Shown one piece after another: positions 26,607 to 35,475 of a stretch of DNA of 55,310 nt (its first letter is position 1; the number at the start of each line of letters is the position of its first letter). The stretch is from Alkaliflexus imshenetskii DSM 15055 (GTDB lineage Bacteria; Bacteroidota; Bacteroidia; Bacteroidales; Marinilabiliaceae). The notes under the pieces are model-generated. The model did no database searches, had not been told where the DNA came from, and saw only the letters and a program-made list of their open reading frames with translations. A program made the translations under genes and the position numbers. Location: the NCBI RefSeq assembly GCF_000517065.1, contig NZ_KI912105.1:113666-168975 (forward strand), given 5' to 3'.

Positions 26607-27599
26607 ATGTTCAAGTTTTCATTTCTGCATCCTGAATATTTCTATCTGCTCCTGATTCTGATACCAATGATTGGATGGTATATATGGAAACAGCATACCG
26701 CCAATGCATCGCTTCAGATCAGCTCATTGAAATTTTTCAGTAAAATAGGGAAATCGAGAAAAACATATTTCCGCCATATTCCGTTTGCACTCAGATGCCT
26801 GGCGCTGGCATCAATCATCCTGGCGCTGGCGCGCCCGCAAAGCACTAACCAGCTTCGCAATGTCACCACCGAAGGTATTGATATTATGATATCGCTTGAC
26901 ATATCGGGAAGTATGCTGGCTATGGATTTTAAGCCAAACCGGATGGAAGTGGCCAAAGAAGTAGCCATCGACTTTATTAAAGGACGACCCAACGACAGAA
27001 TTGGACTGGTTATTTTTGCTGCTGAAAGTTTCACGCAGTGCCCTCTTACGCTTGACCACAACGTGTTGATAAATCTATTCCGTGATGTGCGCACCGGCAT
27101 GCTCGAAGATGGTACAGCCATTGGAATGGGATTGGCCACTGCTGTAAATCGCATAAAGGACAGCGATTCAAAGAGTAAGGTTATCATTTTACTTTCGGAT
27201 GGTGAGAACAACAGGGGACAAATTGCCCCTCTTACAGCCGCTGAGATAGCCCGAACCTTTGGTGTACGTGTTTACACCGTTGGCGTGGGTACTGTAGGAA
27301 CAGCTCCTTTTCCCATTCAAACGGTATTTGGACAACAGGTTCAAAATATGGAGGTACGAATTGACGAAGAGATGCTTCAGGAGATTGCAGATATCACCGG
27401 TGGCCAATATTTCAGGGCTACCGACCGCACCGCACTCGAACGCATCTACCGTGAGATTGATGAAATGGAAAAACATAAGATAGAAGTTCAGGAATACACC
27501 AGACATTCAGAAGAGTTTTTACCATTTGCACTTTTAGCGCTACTGTTTTTACTGGCAGAAATTGTTCTGAGAAATACAATCCTTAGAACGCTGCCATAG
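26607..27599 (+). CDS. batA: BatA, VWA-domain aerotolerance protein
   Basis: The 330-residue inner-membrane protein begins with two hydrophobic helices (about 9-26 and 54-74). A von Willebrand A domain follows with the metal-site motif DISGS (from about Asp98), the conserved GRPNDRIGLVIFAAESFTQC and LLSDGENNRGQ, and a C-terminal helix (about 303-322) closes the protein. BatA and BatB are paralogous VWA proteins of the Bacteroides aerotolerance operon, thought to form a membrane complex with BatC to BatE. AAGGAG ten bases before the ATG is one of few clear ribosome-binding sites in this window. Confidence 0.95.
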   Translation: MFKFSFLHPEYFYLLLILIPMIGWYIWKQHTANASLQISSLKFFSKIGKSRKTYFRHIPFALRCLALASIILALARPQSTNQLRNVTTEGIDIMISLDISGSMLAMDFKPNRMEVAKEVAIDFIKGRPNDRIGLVIFAAESFTQCPLTLDHNVLINLFRDVRTGMLEDGTAIGMGLATAVNRIKDSDSKSKVIILLSDGENNRGQIAPLTAAEIARTFGVRVYTVGVGTVGTAPFPIQTVFGQQVQNMEVRIDEEMLQEIADITGGQYFRATDRTALERIYREIDEMEKHKIEVQEYTRHSEEFLPFALLALLFLLAEIVLRNTILRTLP

Positions 27600-27642
27600 A
27601 TACATTAAGTTTTAATATTAACTGCATCTAAAAAAGAGAGAT

Positions 27643-28683
27643 ATGTTTCGATTTGGGAATCCGGAATATCTTTATCTGTTATTACTTATACCAGCACTGG
27701 CTTTTCTGAACTTGCTTTTCACTCTGCAAAAAAGAAAAGCATTAAAGCGCTTTGGAAACCCGGAACTGGTCTCACACCTAATGCCGGATGTATCCATATT
27801 CCGGCCGGTGGCTAAGTTTTATCTGCTTCTGTTGGCGCTGATGTCAATCATTTTTATGCTTGCTGCGCCTCAGTTTGGCACCCGTCTGCAAACTGTGCAA
27901 CGGTCCGGCATCGAAGTAATTGTGGCACTCGACGTATCAAACAGCATGAATGCCCGAGACATTGAACCAAGCCGTCTCGAAAGGGCCAAGCAAGCCATTA
28001 TTCGACTTACCGATCGCCTTGTAAACGACCGCATCGGGCTAATTGTTTTTGCTGGGCAGGCATACACTCAATTGCCTATCACCTCAGATTATGCATCGGC
28101 AAAAATGTTTGTCTCAAATATTACAACAGATATTGTACCAACCCAGGGCACAGCCATTGGCGCAGCAATCAATCTGGCCATTAACTCGTTTACCGAACTC
28201 GAAGAGGTAAATCGCGCCATTATTGTAATCACCGATGGTGAGAACCACGAAGATGACGCTGTGGGAGCAGCCAGAAAAGCTGCCGAAAAAGGGATTAAAG
28301 TGTATACAGTAGGTATGGGCTCTCCGGATGGTGGCCCCATTCCGCTCAGTGGCACAGGCAACTTCCTGCGCGATAGAGACGGCAACGTGGTCATCACCAA
28401 ACTGGACGAACAAATGCTTGCACAAATTGCTGCCGCCGGTAACGGAGAATATATACCAGCAAATAATATACGGGCAGGCATCAATAAACTAATGAATGAA
28501 CTATCGGACCTTGAAAAAGCAGATTTTGAAACCAAGGTGTACACCGATTTTGAGGATCAATTCCAATATCTCGCCTTGTTGGCTCTTTTTATATTGATTA
28601 TCGATTTTATGATTCTTGAGCGCAAGAACCGCCTGCTAAAAAACATCGATTTATTTACCGTAGAGGAGAAAAAGGAAGCATAG
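27643..28683 (+). CDS. batB: BatB, VWA-domain aerotolerance protein
   Basis: The 346-residue protein has the BatA layout: two N-terminal helices (RFGNPEYLYLLLLIPALAFL and FYLLLLALMSIIFMLAAPQF), a VWA domain with DVSNS (from about Asp97), NDRIGLIVFAGQAYTQLP and VITDGENHEDDA, then a C-terminal helix (about 308-325). It is a diverged paralogue of BatA and starts 43 bp after it. The next gene follows within a few bases, supporting one transcript. Confidence 0.95.
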   Translation: MFRFGNPEYLYLLLLIPALAFLNLLFTLQKRKALKRFGNPELVSHLMPDVSIFRPVAKFYLLLLALMSIIFMLAAPQFGTRLQTVQRSGIEVIVALDVSNSMNARDIEPSRLERAKQAIIRLTDRLVNDRIGLIVFAGQAYTQLPITSDYASAKMFVSNITTDIVPTQGTAIGAAINLAINSFTELEEVNRAIIVITDGENHEDDAVGAARKAAEKGIKVYTVGMGSPDGGPIPLSGTGNFLRDRDGNVVITKLDEQMLAQIAAAGNGEYIPANNIRAGINKLMNELSDLEKADFETKVYTDFEDQFQYLALLALFILIIDFMILERKNRLLKNIDLFTVEEKKEA

Positions 28684-28718
28684 CAATGACCCATGAGATT
28701 AAATTAAACGGACTGAAT

Positions 28719-29381
28719 ATGAAATATATCGTTCTGACATTACTTTTAGCTTTTGGCGCCATATTATCAAATGCCCAGAATGAGCGGCGCCATGTGCGCA
28801 AAGGCATCGAATTGATGGAAAAAGATGAGTATAACCAGGCCGAAGCCGCGTTTAGAGAAGCATTAAAAGAGAAACCAAACTCTTTTGAAGCAGGCTATAA
28901 CCTGGCGACAGCCCTTTTTCGTCAGGAGAAGTATGAAGATGCAGTAGTGCAACTTCAGGCCACTGTGCCTTTTGCTGCCAACGATGAGCAACTGGCAAAA
29001 CTCTATCATAACATGGGAAATGGTTTTTTGTATGGACAGCAACTGGACAATAGCATCGATGCATACAAAAAGTCACTCAGGCTGAACCCACTAGATGACC
29101 AAACACGCTACAATCTCATTGCTGCCATGAAATTAAAAGATAAACAGGAAGAACAACAGCAGGAAGAACAACAGGAACAGGAGCAAGAGCAACAACAAGA
29201 ACAGCAGCAAGAGCAGCAACAAGAACAACAACAGCAGCAGCAACAGCAGGAAAGTGATGGGCTGAGTCGTGAGAATGCGGAACGACTTTTGGAAGCAATT
29301 GAACAGGACGAACGTGAACTAATGGAAAAAATGAACCGGCACCAGCAACAACAACCGGTTAGGATTGAGAAAAATTGGTAA
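28719..29381 (+). CDS. batC: BatC, TPR protein with a Gln/Glu-rich tract
   Basis: This 220-residue exported protein has a signal peptide (MKYIVLTLLLAFGAILSNAQ), then TPR repeats over about residues 25-140 (EYNQAEAAFREALKEKPNSF and QQLDNSIDAYKKSLRLNPLD). About 40 residues follow that are almost only Gln and Glu, and the short C-terminus contains ENAERLLEAIEQDERELMEK. BatC binds partners of the Bat complex through its TPRs. The open frame starts at 28686, but the ATG at 28719 begins the signal peptide directly and I prefer it. The tract is encoded by mixed CAA/CAG and GAA/GAG codons. Confidence 0.93.
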   Translation: MKYIVLTLLLAFGAILSNAQNERRHVRKGIELMEKDEYNQAEAAFREALKEKPNSFEAGYNLATALFRQEKYEDAVVQLQATVPFAANDEQLAKLYHNMGNGFLYGQQLDNSIDAYKKSLRLNPLDDQTRYNLIAAMKLKDKQEEQQQEEQQEQEQEQQQEQQQEQQQEQQQQQQQQESDGLSRENAERLLEAIEQDERELMEKMNRHQQQQPVRIEKNW

Positions 29382-29528
29382 TTTTACCAGATATATGGTG
29401 ATAAACTCCCCCATTTGGATAAAATTGAGGAATGAGTATGGTCAGAAATTCAACCTCAATCCCAATCAAATATTTTGGAGTTTAATTATCAGGCAGATGA
29501 TTTGAATTAAACAAATGAGATTGCACAC

Positions 29529-31370
29529 ATGAAGCGCATTTTAGCATATATCACGATATTCTTTCTGGCGATGATGCCCACATTGTCGCAAGAGGTAAAA
29601 CTTACAGCAACTGCGCCCTCCTCGGTGGTGCAGGGAAGCAGGTTTCAATTGGTATATACCGTAAACAAGGAAGCTTCCGATTTACGTGTTCCCAACATTC
29701 CCGATTTCCAGATATTGATGGGGCCAAGTACCTCGCAAAGTTCGTCTGTACAGATTGTAAACAACCAGGTGAGCAGAAGCGTTACATATTCCTTTACCTA
29801 TATTCTAAGGGCCGATAACACCGGAACCTTTGCTATACCGCCTGCCACCATAGAAGTAGATGGTAAACGCCTGGAAAGTAATGCTTTAAAAATAGAAGTG
29901 ATTAAAGCCGATTCTCAGTCGGCCACACAACCTCAGCAACAGCGCCAGTCAAGTGCGGGCGACGATGGTGCCGTATCAGACGAAGACTTGTACATTACCA
30001 TGACGGCTAATAAAACAGAAGTGTGGCAGGATGAACCGGTGCTTATCACCACCCGCATCTACACACGGGTGAATCTGGAAGGAATATCGGATGTGCGACA
30101 GCCTGAACTGCGAAACTTTGTAGTAGAGGAATTGGAAAGCCAATCAGGAAACATCCAATGGACCATGCAAAACATTGATGGCCGTACCTACAGAGTAGGT
30201 ACATTTAGTCAGCGGGTTGTATATCCTCAAACGTCTGGACGCCATACCATCGAAGGCGCTTCCATCGAATTTATGATTCGTCAGCGCCAGGCCCGACAAT
30301 CTCAAAGCATTTTTGGCGATTTTTTTGACAGCTATCGCACCGTTAAACGTCGGGTAAGCGCTAAAAACCTTACCATTAATGTAAAACCACTGCCATCACC
30401 ACGTCCGGCAGGCTTTTCCGGTATAGTAGGTGACATCACCCTCAACGTAACAGCATCTAAAACTGAGTCACGGGTAAACGATGGCATCACTCTGAAAGCT
30501 GTGATATCCGGCACAGGAAATCATCGCTTGGCGCGCAATCCAGAGTTCAAAATTCCAAACGATTTTGACACATTCGACCCAAAAGTAACCAATAACATCA
30601 CGCAGACAGCGCAAGGCGGACGTGGCACACGAACGGTGGAAACCCTGATTATTCCGCGACATTCAGGCACATTTGAAATTCCACCTGTGGAGTATAGCTA
30701 TTTCAATCCAGGCACAGGACGTTACCAGACATTAAAGAGTCAGCCAATTACCATAAATGTTGAACGCACAGGCACTGAAGACCGCGCAGCCGCAGCCACT
30801 TCGCCCGGCATCAACAATACGCGTGAAAACGTACGATTACTTGGGCAGGATATTCGTTTCATAAAAACCGGCACAGTAGTTCTCCGTCCGGTAAACACCT
30901 TCCTGTTTGGAAGTACCTGGTTTATCCTTGCGTATATTGTTCCTCTGGTTATGTTCCTTATAATTTTTGTACTTAACCAACGGCGCATCAAAGAAAATGC
31001 CGATATGCAAAAGGTGAAAACCAGAAAAGCGAATCGCATTGCCCTAAAAAGATTGAAAAAATCGGCCATTTTGCTGAAAAAGGGCGACCAGGAAGGCTTC
31101 TACGAGGAGCTTTCGCGTGCTCTTTGGGGATATACCGGTGACAAATTGGCCATTCCAACAGCCAAACTGAATAAAGATAACGCGCGGTCTATACTTATCA
31201 GCAGCGGTGCACAAGCCGAACTCTCTGATGAATTCCTCGGAATAATTGACACATGTGAATATGCCAGATATGCGCCACAAAACGACCATCAGGAGCGCGA
31301 CCAGCTCTATCGCAAAACACTGGATACCATAAGCAAACTTGAAGGTCAGCTTAAAAGACGCAAGGCATAA
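29529..31370 (+). CDS. batD: BatD, oxygen-tolerance family membrane protein
   Basis: The 613-residue protein has a signal peptide (1 to about 21), three large periplasmic beta-sandwich regions (about 22-135, 150-290 and 295-425), a membrane helix (STWFILAYIVPLVMFLIIFV, about 459-480) and a helical cytoplasmic C-terminus with many Lys and Arg (KVKTRKANRIALKRLKKSAI). It matches the BatD family, whose periplasmic part is thought to contact other Bat proteins. It lies 147 bp after batC, and that gap has no clear terminator, so the operon probably continues. Confidence 0.93.
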   Translation: MKRILAYITIFFLAMMPTLSQEVKLTATAPSSVVQGSRFQLVYTVNKEASDLRVPNIPDFQILMGPSTSQSSSVQIVNNQVSRSVTYSFTYILRADNTGTFAIPPATIEVDGKRLESNALKIEVIKADSQSATQPQQQRQSSAGDDGAVSDEDLYITMTANKTEVWQDEPVLITTRIYTRVNLEGISDVRQPELRNFVVEELESQSGNIQWTMQNIDGRTYRVGTFSQRVVYPQTSGRHTIEGASIEFMIRQRQARQSQSIFGDFFDSYRTVKRRVSAKNLTINVKPLPSPRPAGFSGIVGDITLNVTASKTESRVNDGITLKAVISGTGNHRLARNPEFKIPNDFDTFDPKVTNNITQTAQGGRGTRTVETLIIPRHSGTFEIPPVEYSYFNPGTGRYQTLKSQPITINVERTGTEDRAAAATSPGINNTRENVRLLGQDIRFIKTGTVVLRPVNTFLFGSTWFILAYIVPLVMFLIIFVLNQRRIKENADMQKVKTRKANRIALKRLKKSAILLKKGDQEGFYEELSRALWGYTGDKLAIPTAKLNKDNARSILISSGAQAELSDEFLGIIDTCEYARYAPQNDHQERDQLYRKTLDTISKLEGQLKRRKA

Positions 31371-31404
31371 TAACAGCATTAAGGAGTTTTAAATTACTGA
31401 CACC

Positions 31405-32163
31405 ATGAAGAAGTACCTGAAACATATAATCACCACACTCTTTATAGTATCCTCGTTGGCTGTAATTGCCAATGATGACCGATTTGAGAAAGCCAACCGC
31501 TATTATACCGAAAATCAGTATGAGGAAGCCATCGAAGCTTATGAAGAGATATTAAAATCAGGCGTTGAATCATCTTATGTATATTACAATCTGGGGAATG
31601 CATACTACAGACAAGGTTTGCTGCCTTCGGCAATACTTAACTACGAAAGAGCATTGCTTTTGACGCCCCACGACAGAGACATTAGGCACAATCTGAATCT
31701 TGCCTACAGTCAAATTACTGACAAGATAGAGCCCGTTGGAGAGTTTTTTCTTGCCCGATGGTTTTCCAATTTGAGGAACAACACAGATTCTGATACCTGG
31801 GCAATAATTTCGATTGTATCCTTCATTCTGTTTCTGGCCGGACTTTTATTTTACTTTTTTGCCAAAACAATCCTCGTCAGAAAGCTTACTTTTTTTCTTG
31901 CGGTGTTAGCCGTTCTTGCATCGGGTATCACATTTGCTTTCTCGAACAACCAGAAGCATAGACTCATAAATCGCAACAGAGCCATCGTATTTTCGCCATC
32001 GGTAACAGTGCGAAGCGCCCCGGAAGCAGGTGGCACAGAGCTTTTTGTTTTGCATGAGGGCACCCGCGTAAAAATTCTGCAAACCATTGGTCATTGGCTC
32101 GAAGTAGAGATTGAAGATGGCAATGTGGGTTGGATTCATGCCTCACATCTTGAGGTAATTTAG
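31405..32163 (+). CDS. batE: BatE, TPR and SH3-like protein
   Basis: The 252-residue protein has a signal peptide (about 1-22), TPR repeats (about 24-105, including NQYEEAIEAYEEILKSGVES and GLLPSAILNYERALLLTPHD), two hydrophobic helices (about 131-150 and 155-175) and a C-terminal bacterial SH3 domain (SVTVRSAPEAGGTELFVLHE through WIHASHLEV). This is the standard BatE layout and it closes the operon. AAGGAG lies upstream of the start. A strong terminator-like hairpin begins 30 bp after the stop. Confidence 0.93.
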   Translation: MKKYLKHIITTLFIVSSLAVIANDDRFEKANRYYTENQYEEAIEAYEEILKSGVESSYVYYNLGNAYYRQGLLPSAILNYERALLLTPHDRDIRHNLNLAYSQITDKIEPVGEFFLARWFSNLRNNTDSDTWAIISIVSFILFLAGLLFYFFAKTILVRKLTFFLAVLAVLASGITFAFSNNQKHRLINRNRAIVFSPSVTVRSAPEAGGTELFVLHEGTRVKILQTIGHWLEVEIEDGNVGWIHASHLEVI

Positions 32164-32193
32164 GTTGCAATTAAACAAAAAGATAATTAATTT

Positions 32194-32229
32194 GGGGTAA
32201 AAAAGATGTGGTACTTTTTTACCCCTTTT
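32194..32229 (+). terminator. Perfect 12-bp hairpin with T-tail after batE, enclosing the next start codon
   Basis: Positions 32194-32205 (GGGGTAAAAAAG) pair without mismatch with 32214-32225 (CTTTTTTACCCC) around the eight-base loop ATGTGGTA. TTTTGTTTT follows. It looks like an intrinsic terminator for the bat operon. The loop begins with the ATG of the M1 peptidase gene, so the hairpin may also act on initiation of that gene. Confidence 0.75.
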
Positions 32230-34125
32230 GTTTTACTTCTCACGCTACTATCGCCCGATAAGCGTTCTGATGCGCGTCGTCAGATGGCGCAAATGGAAGC
32301 TGAACGTTATTCTATAATGCATGCATTTGTCGAGAAAAATGTGACTGCAAACTATGATGTGGTTTACCAGAGATTGGAACTGGAAGTAGATCCTGCCATA
32401 TACAGGATTTCTGGAGAGGTAACAACATGGTTCAAAGCTGTTTCATCCATGCAGGCCATAACCTTTGAACTGGCTAACCAACTCAACGTGACTCAGGTTA
32501 CCATGCGGCAACAGGCATTGTTGTTCACACACGAAAATGACCTGCTAACCATTCAACTGCCACAAACTTTAAACTCTGACTTATTAGATTCACTATCAAT
32601 TACATACTCTGGACAGCCACCCCGCGCCCAGCAAGCTTTTACCACCACCAACATTGCCCGGAAACCGGTACTATACACGCTTTCGCAACCATACGGCGCA
32701 AAGGATTGGTGGCCATGCAAACAAAGTCTGAATGATAAAATAGACAGCATCGACGTCATAATTTTTGCGCCATCGCAATACACGGCAGTTTCAAATGGCG
32801 TTCAAAAAGGTGCTACTACCATTTCAAATGGCAAAAAGCGAACTGCTTTTAAGCACCGATACCCCATTCCGGCCTATCTGGTTGCCATTGCAGTGGCAGA
32901 ATATGAAGTATATTGGCACACAGTAGGTACCGGTGCGGACGCCTTTCCAATCGTCAATTACATCTACCCGGGAAGTTTATCACAAGCCAGGCAAAACACT
33001 CCCATTACTGTAGAGATAATGGAATTTTTTGAATCGGTTTTTGGCCCATATCCATATAGGAATGAACAGTACGGACATGCCCAATTTGGCTGGGGTGGTG
33101 GCATGGAGCATGCCACAATCTCGTTTATGGGCTCGTTTCAAACCGACCTGATTGCGCACGAACTGGCACACCAATGGTTTGGCAACCAGGTAACCTGCGG
33201 CTCATGGAGCGACATTTGGCTTAACGAGGGATTTGCCACCTATGCTGAGGCTTTGTATTTTGAAAACATCAGTAAACAGAGTTTCATTAATTTCAAGAAA
33301 AACCTTGTAAAAGATATAACAGCCTATCCGGGAGGCAGCTTATACATTCATCGCAAAGAGGATTTAACCGATGCAAGGATATTTGACTACAGACTATCAT
33401 ATCAAAAAAGTGCGATGGTTGTGCACATGCTGAGGCATACACTTGGCGACGATATTTTCTTCACCGGATTGAGGAATTATCTGAACGATCCAGATTTAAG
33501 CTACGGGTATGCCGTCACCGAGGATTTAAAACATCACATGGAAAGGGCTGCAAAAACTGATTTAACCTTCTTTTTCAACAATTGGGTATATTCAGAAGGA
33601 TACCCGCAATATGAGATTGGATGGCATCACTCCTCTTCCAACACATTAAAAATTAAAGTATATCAAACCTCATCGGTTCCAACTTCGGTCTCATTTTTTG
33701 AAGCGCTATTGAAATTGAGACTCACTTATAAGCACAATTCAGAAAAAGAGGACATTGTTGTATGGCACAGCACAAACAACGAAACATTTACCATTCCGGT
33801 AAAGGGAGAAGTAGTTGATATTGAATTCGACCCGGAGTTTGATGTGATATCGGCCAACAATGTGGTAAGGCAGATGTCCGGAGAACCCTCGGAAAGTAAT
33901 GAGATAGTACTTTATCCCATCCCTGCAAAGGATTTTGTATTCATCAATAAACCAGAGACACTAACAATATATCAAATTGATGTTTTTGACACAGTGGGAA
34001 AACTACACATACGTCAGCGACAAATCACCGACTACTTTCTGTCGCACAATCTTATTCCGGGAATATACGTAGCCGTTTTTGATACCAGTGCGGGAAAAAT
34101 AAGACTATCGTTTTCGTGTAAATAG
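32206..34125 (+). CDS. Secreted M1-family metallopeptidase with T9SS sorting domain
   Basis: This 639-residue exported zinc aminopeptidase has a short signal sequence (WYFFTPFVLLLTLLS), an N-terminal beta domain, the M1 substrate motif GGGMEHATISF (about 295-305), and the zinc site HELAHQW (about 317-323) with the third ligand Glu in NEGFATYAEA (about 340). Residues about 565-639 (IVLYPIPAKDFVFINKPE and LSHNLIPGIYVAVFDTSAGK) form a type A T9SS sorting domain, so the enzyme should pass the outer membrane and be surface-bound or released. The ATG at 32206 is the first start after an in-frame TAA at 32188 and lies in the loop of a terminator-like hairpin. Its stop abuts the stop of the convergent kinase gene. 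Confidence 0.92.
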   Translation: MWYFFTPFVLLLTLLSPDKRSDARRQMAQMEAERYSIMHAFVEKNVTANYDVVYQRLELEVDPAIYRISGEVTTWFKAVSSMQAITFELANQLNVTQVTMRQQALLFTHENDLLTIQLPQTLNSDLLDSLSITYSGQPPRAQQAFTTTNIARKPVLYTLSQPYGAKDWWPCKQSLNDKIDSIDVIIFAPSQYTAVSNGVQKGATTISNGKKRTAFKHRYPIPAYLVAIAVAEYEVYWHTVGTGADAFPIVNYIYPGSLSQARQNTPITVEIMEFFESVFGPYPYRNEQYGHAQFGWGGGMEHATISFMGSFQTDLIAHELAHQWFGNQVTCGSWSDIWLNEGFATYAEALYFENISKQSFINFKKNLVKDITAYPGGSLYIHRKEDLTDARIFDYRLSYQKSAMVVHMLRHTLGDDIFFTGLRNYLNDPDLSYGYAVTEDLKHHMERAAKTDLTFFFNNWVYSEGYPQYEIGWHHSSSNTLKIKVYQTSSVPTSVSFFEALLKLRLTYKHNSEKEDIVVWHSTNNETFTIPVKGEVVDIEFDPEFDVISANNVVRQMSGEPSESNEIVLYPIPAKDFVFINKPETLTIYQIDVFDTVGKLHIRQRQITDYFLSHNLIPGIYVAVFDTSAGKIRLSFSCK

Positions 34126-35475
34126 CTACCACCTAACAAAAAATATGGTTTCGCCGGGTTTGGAACGACAGGTTATGGAACCACCATGCGCCCTCAAAAT
34201 CTGACGCGAATGGCTTAAACCAACTCCACTCCCATTCTTCTTTGTAGTGAAAAATGGCACAAATATCTCGGCAGCAATACTTTCACTGATACCGGGGCCA
34301 TTGTCTGCCACGGCAATTTCAGTCTGGTCAAGTCCCAATCGTTTACAAGAGACATCAATAGCCGAATTGGATATGCCCAGGCCAGCCTCTGCCCCATTTT
34401 TCACCAAATTAATGATAACCTGCACCATAAGCTGTTCATCCATCAAAACAGAAAAATCATCTTCGGGATAATGGAATCGTAAAGTAACCTTGAACTGCTC
34501 GCGCAGTGGCGACAGCAGAATATTTAGTCTGTCGAAAAAAGCATAGATGGTCACAGAATTTACATTTACTTCGGGAGGACGCGTAAACATCCGGTATCCC
34601 TGCACAAACCGCATCAATGCCTCACCACGTTCCGAAATCACATCAAGACCTTCGATGGTTTTCTGAATTTCAGAATTTCCGGGAATAAACTCATTTCCAT
34701 TTACACTTCGCTCCTTCCATAAATCTCTAAGAGATTGAGCAATGGAGGTGACAGGTACAAGGGAGTTCATTATTTCATGGTTAAGCACTTTAATAAGTTT
34801 TAGCCATGAGTCCAACTCTTTGCGCTCCAGTTCACCACGAATATCCTGCAAGGTGACGAGTGTAAGCGTTTCGTCCTTGAGCTTCAATGTGGAACTACGC
34901 ACGCTCAACTGCACCAAATCGTCGCGTTTCTTCAACACAAGCAGACGGCCAGAGGAGTCACCTATCGACAAAAGCTCCTGTTTAAACTTATCATCCACAC
35001 GCTCGAGCTGAGACAAATGAGTGAAAGTTGTGAGGCCAAACAAACTCTTTGTGGCTTCGTTGGTATTGAGAACAAACCACTTGTCGTTAAACACAATTAC
35101 ACCGATGGCAATATGTTGTAAAATCTCGCGGAAATAGTGCTCACGCACCTGGCTTTTAATGCGAATATCCTGTAAAACCATATTAAGGCCATTCAAACTC
35201 TCATGCAACTCGTTCATCACTTTGCTTCCGGTAGAATCGGGAAACACCAGCGAAGTATCGTTGTTTTTTACAGCTCTGATGAAAAATGCGAGTTTACGGT
35301 TGGTATTATTCACGAAACGCACAAAATACAAAACCTCGAAAGCCAGTATCAGAAACAAGGTTGCCACCAGCAGGAGGTTTGCCCCCATCCCTACCATCAG
35401 CCCAATAGTAAAAGCGGTAAGTATGATAAACAGTGTTCGAAACGCCAATTGCAGATTGTAGTTTTTATAAACCAT
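34126..35475 (-). CDS. NtrY-like sensor histidine kinase
   Basis: The 449-residue membrane sensor kinase has two N-terminal helices (about 10-55), a HAMP-like linker and a PAS-like region (about 125-220). The phospho-acceptor box is LNHEIMNSLVPVTSI (His near 232). The ATP-binding domain has NLVKNGAEAG, VADNGPGIS and GSGVGLSHSRQILRAHGG. No large periplasmic sensor domain is present, so it probably senses within or near the membrane. Its start overlaps the end of the upstream response regulator by 11 bases, showing tight coupling. I use the ATG at 35475 (MVYKNYNLQLAFRTLF); the open frame runs to 35571, but that part only overlaps the regulator. The cognate partner should be the NtrC-like regulator. 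Confidence 0.93.
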   Translation of the reverse strand: MVYKNYNLQLAFRTLFIILTAFTIGLMVGMGANLLLVATLFLILAFEVLYFVRFVNNTNRKLAFFIRAVKNNDTSLVFPDSTGSKVMNELHESLNGLNMVLQDIRIKSQVREHYFREILQHIAIGVIVFNDKWFVLNTNEATKSLFGLTTFTHLSQLERVDDKFKQELLSIGDSSGRLLVLKKRDDLVQLSVRSSTLKLKDETLTLVTLQDIRGELERKELDSWLKLIKVLNHEIMNSLVPVTSIAQSLRDLWKERSVNGNEFIPGNSEIQKTIEGLDVISERGEALMRFVQGYRMFTRPPEVNVNSVTIYAFFDRLNILLSPLREQFKVTLRFHYPEDDFSVLMDEQLMVQVIINLVKNGAEAGLGISNSAIDVSCKRLGLDQTEIAVADNGPGISESIAAEIFVPFFTTKKNGSGVGLSHSRQILRAHGGSITCRSKPGETIFFVRW

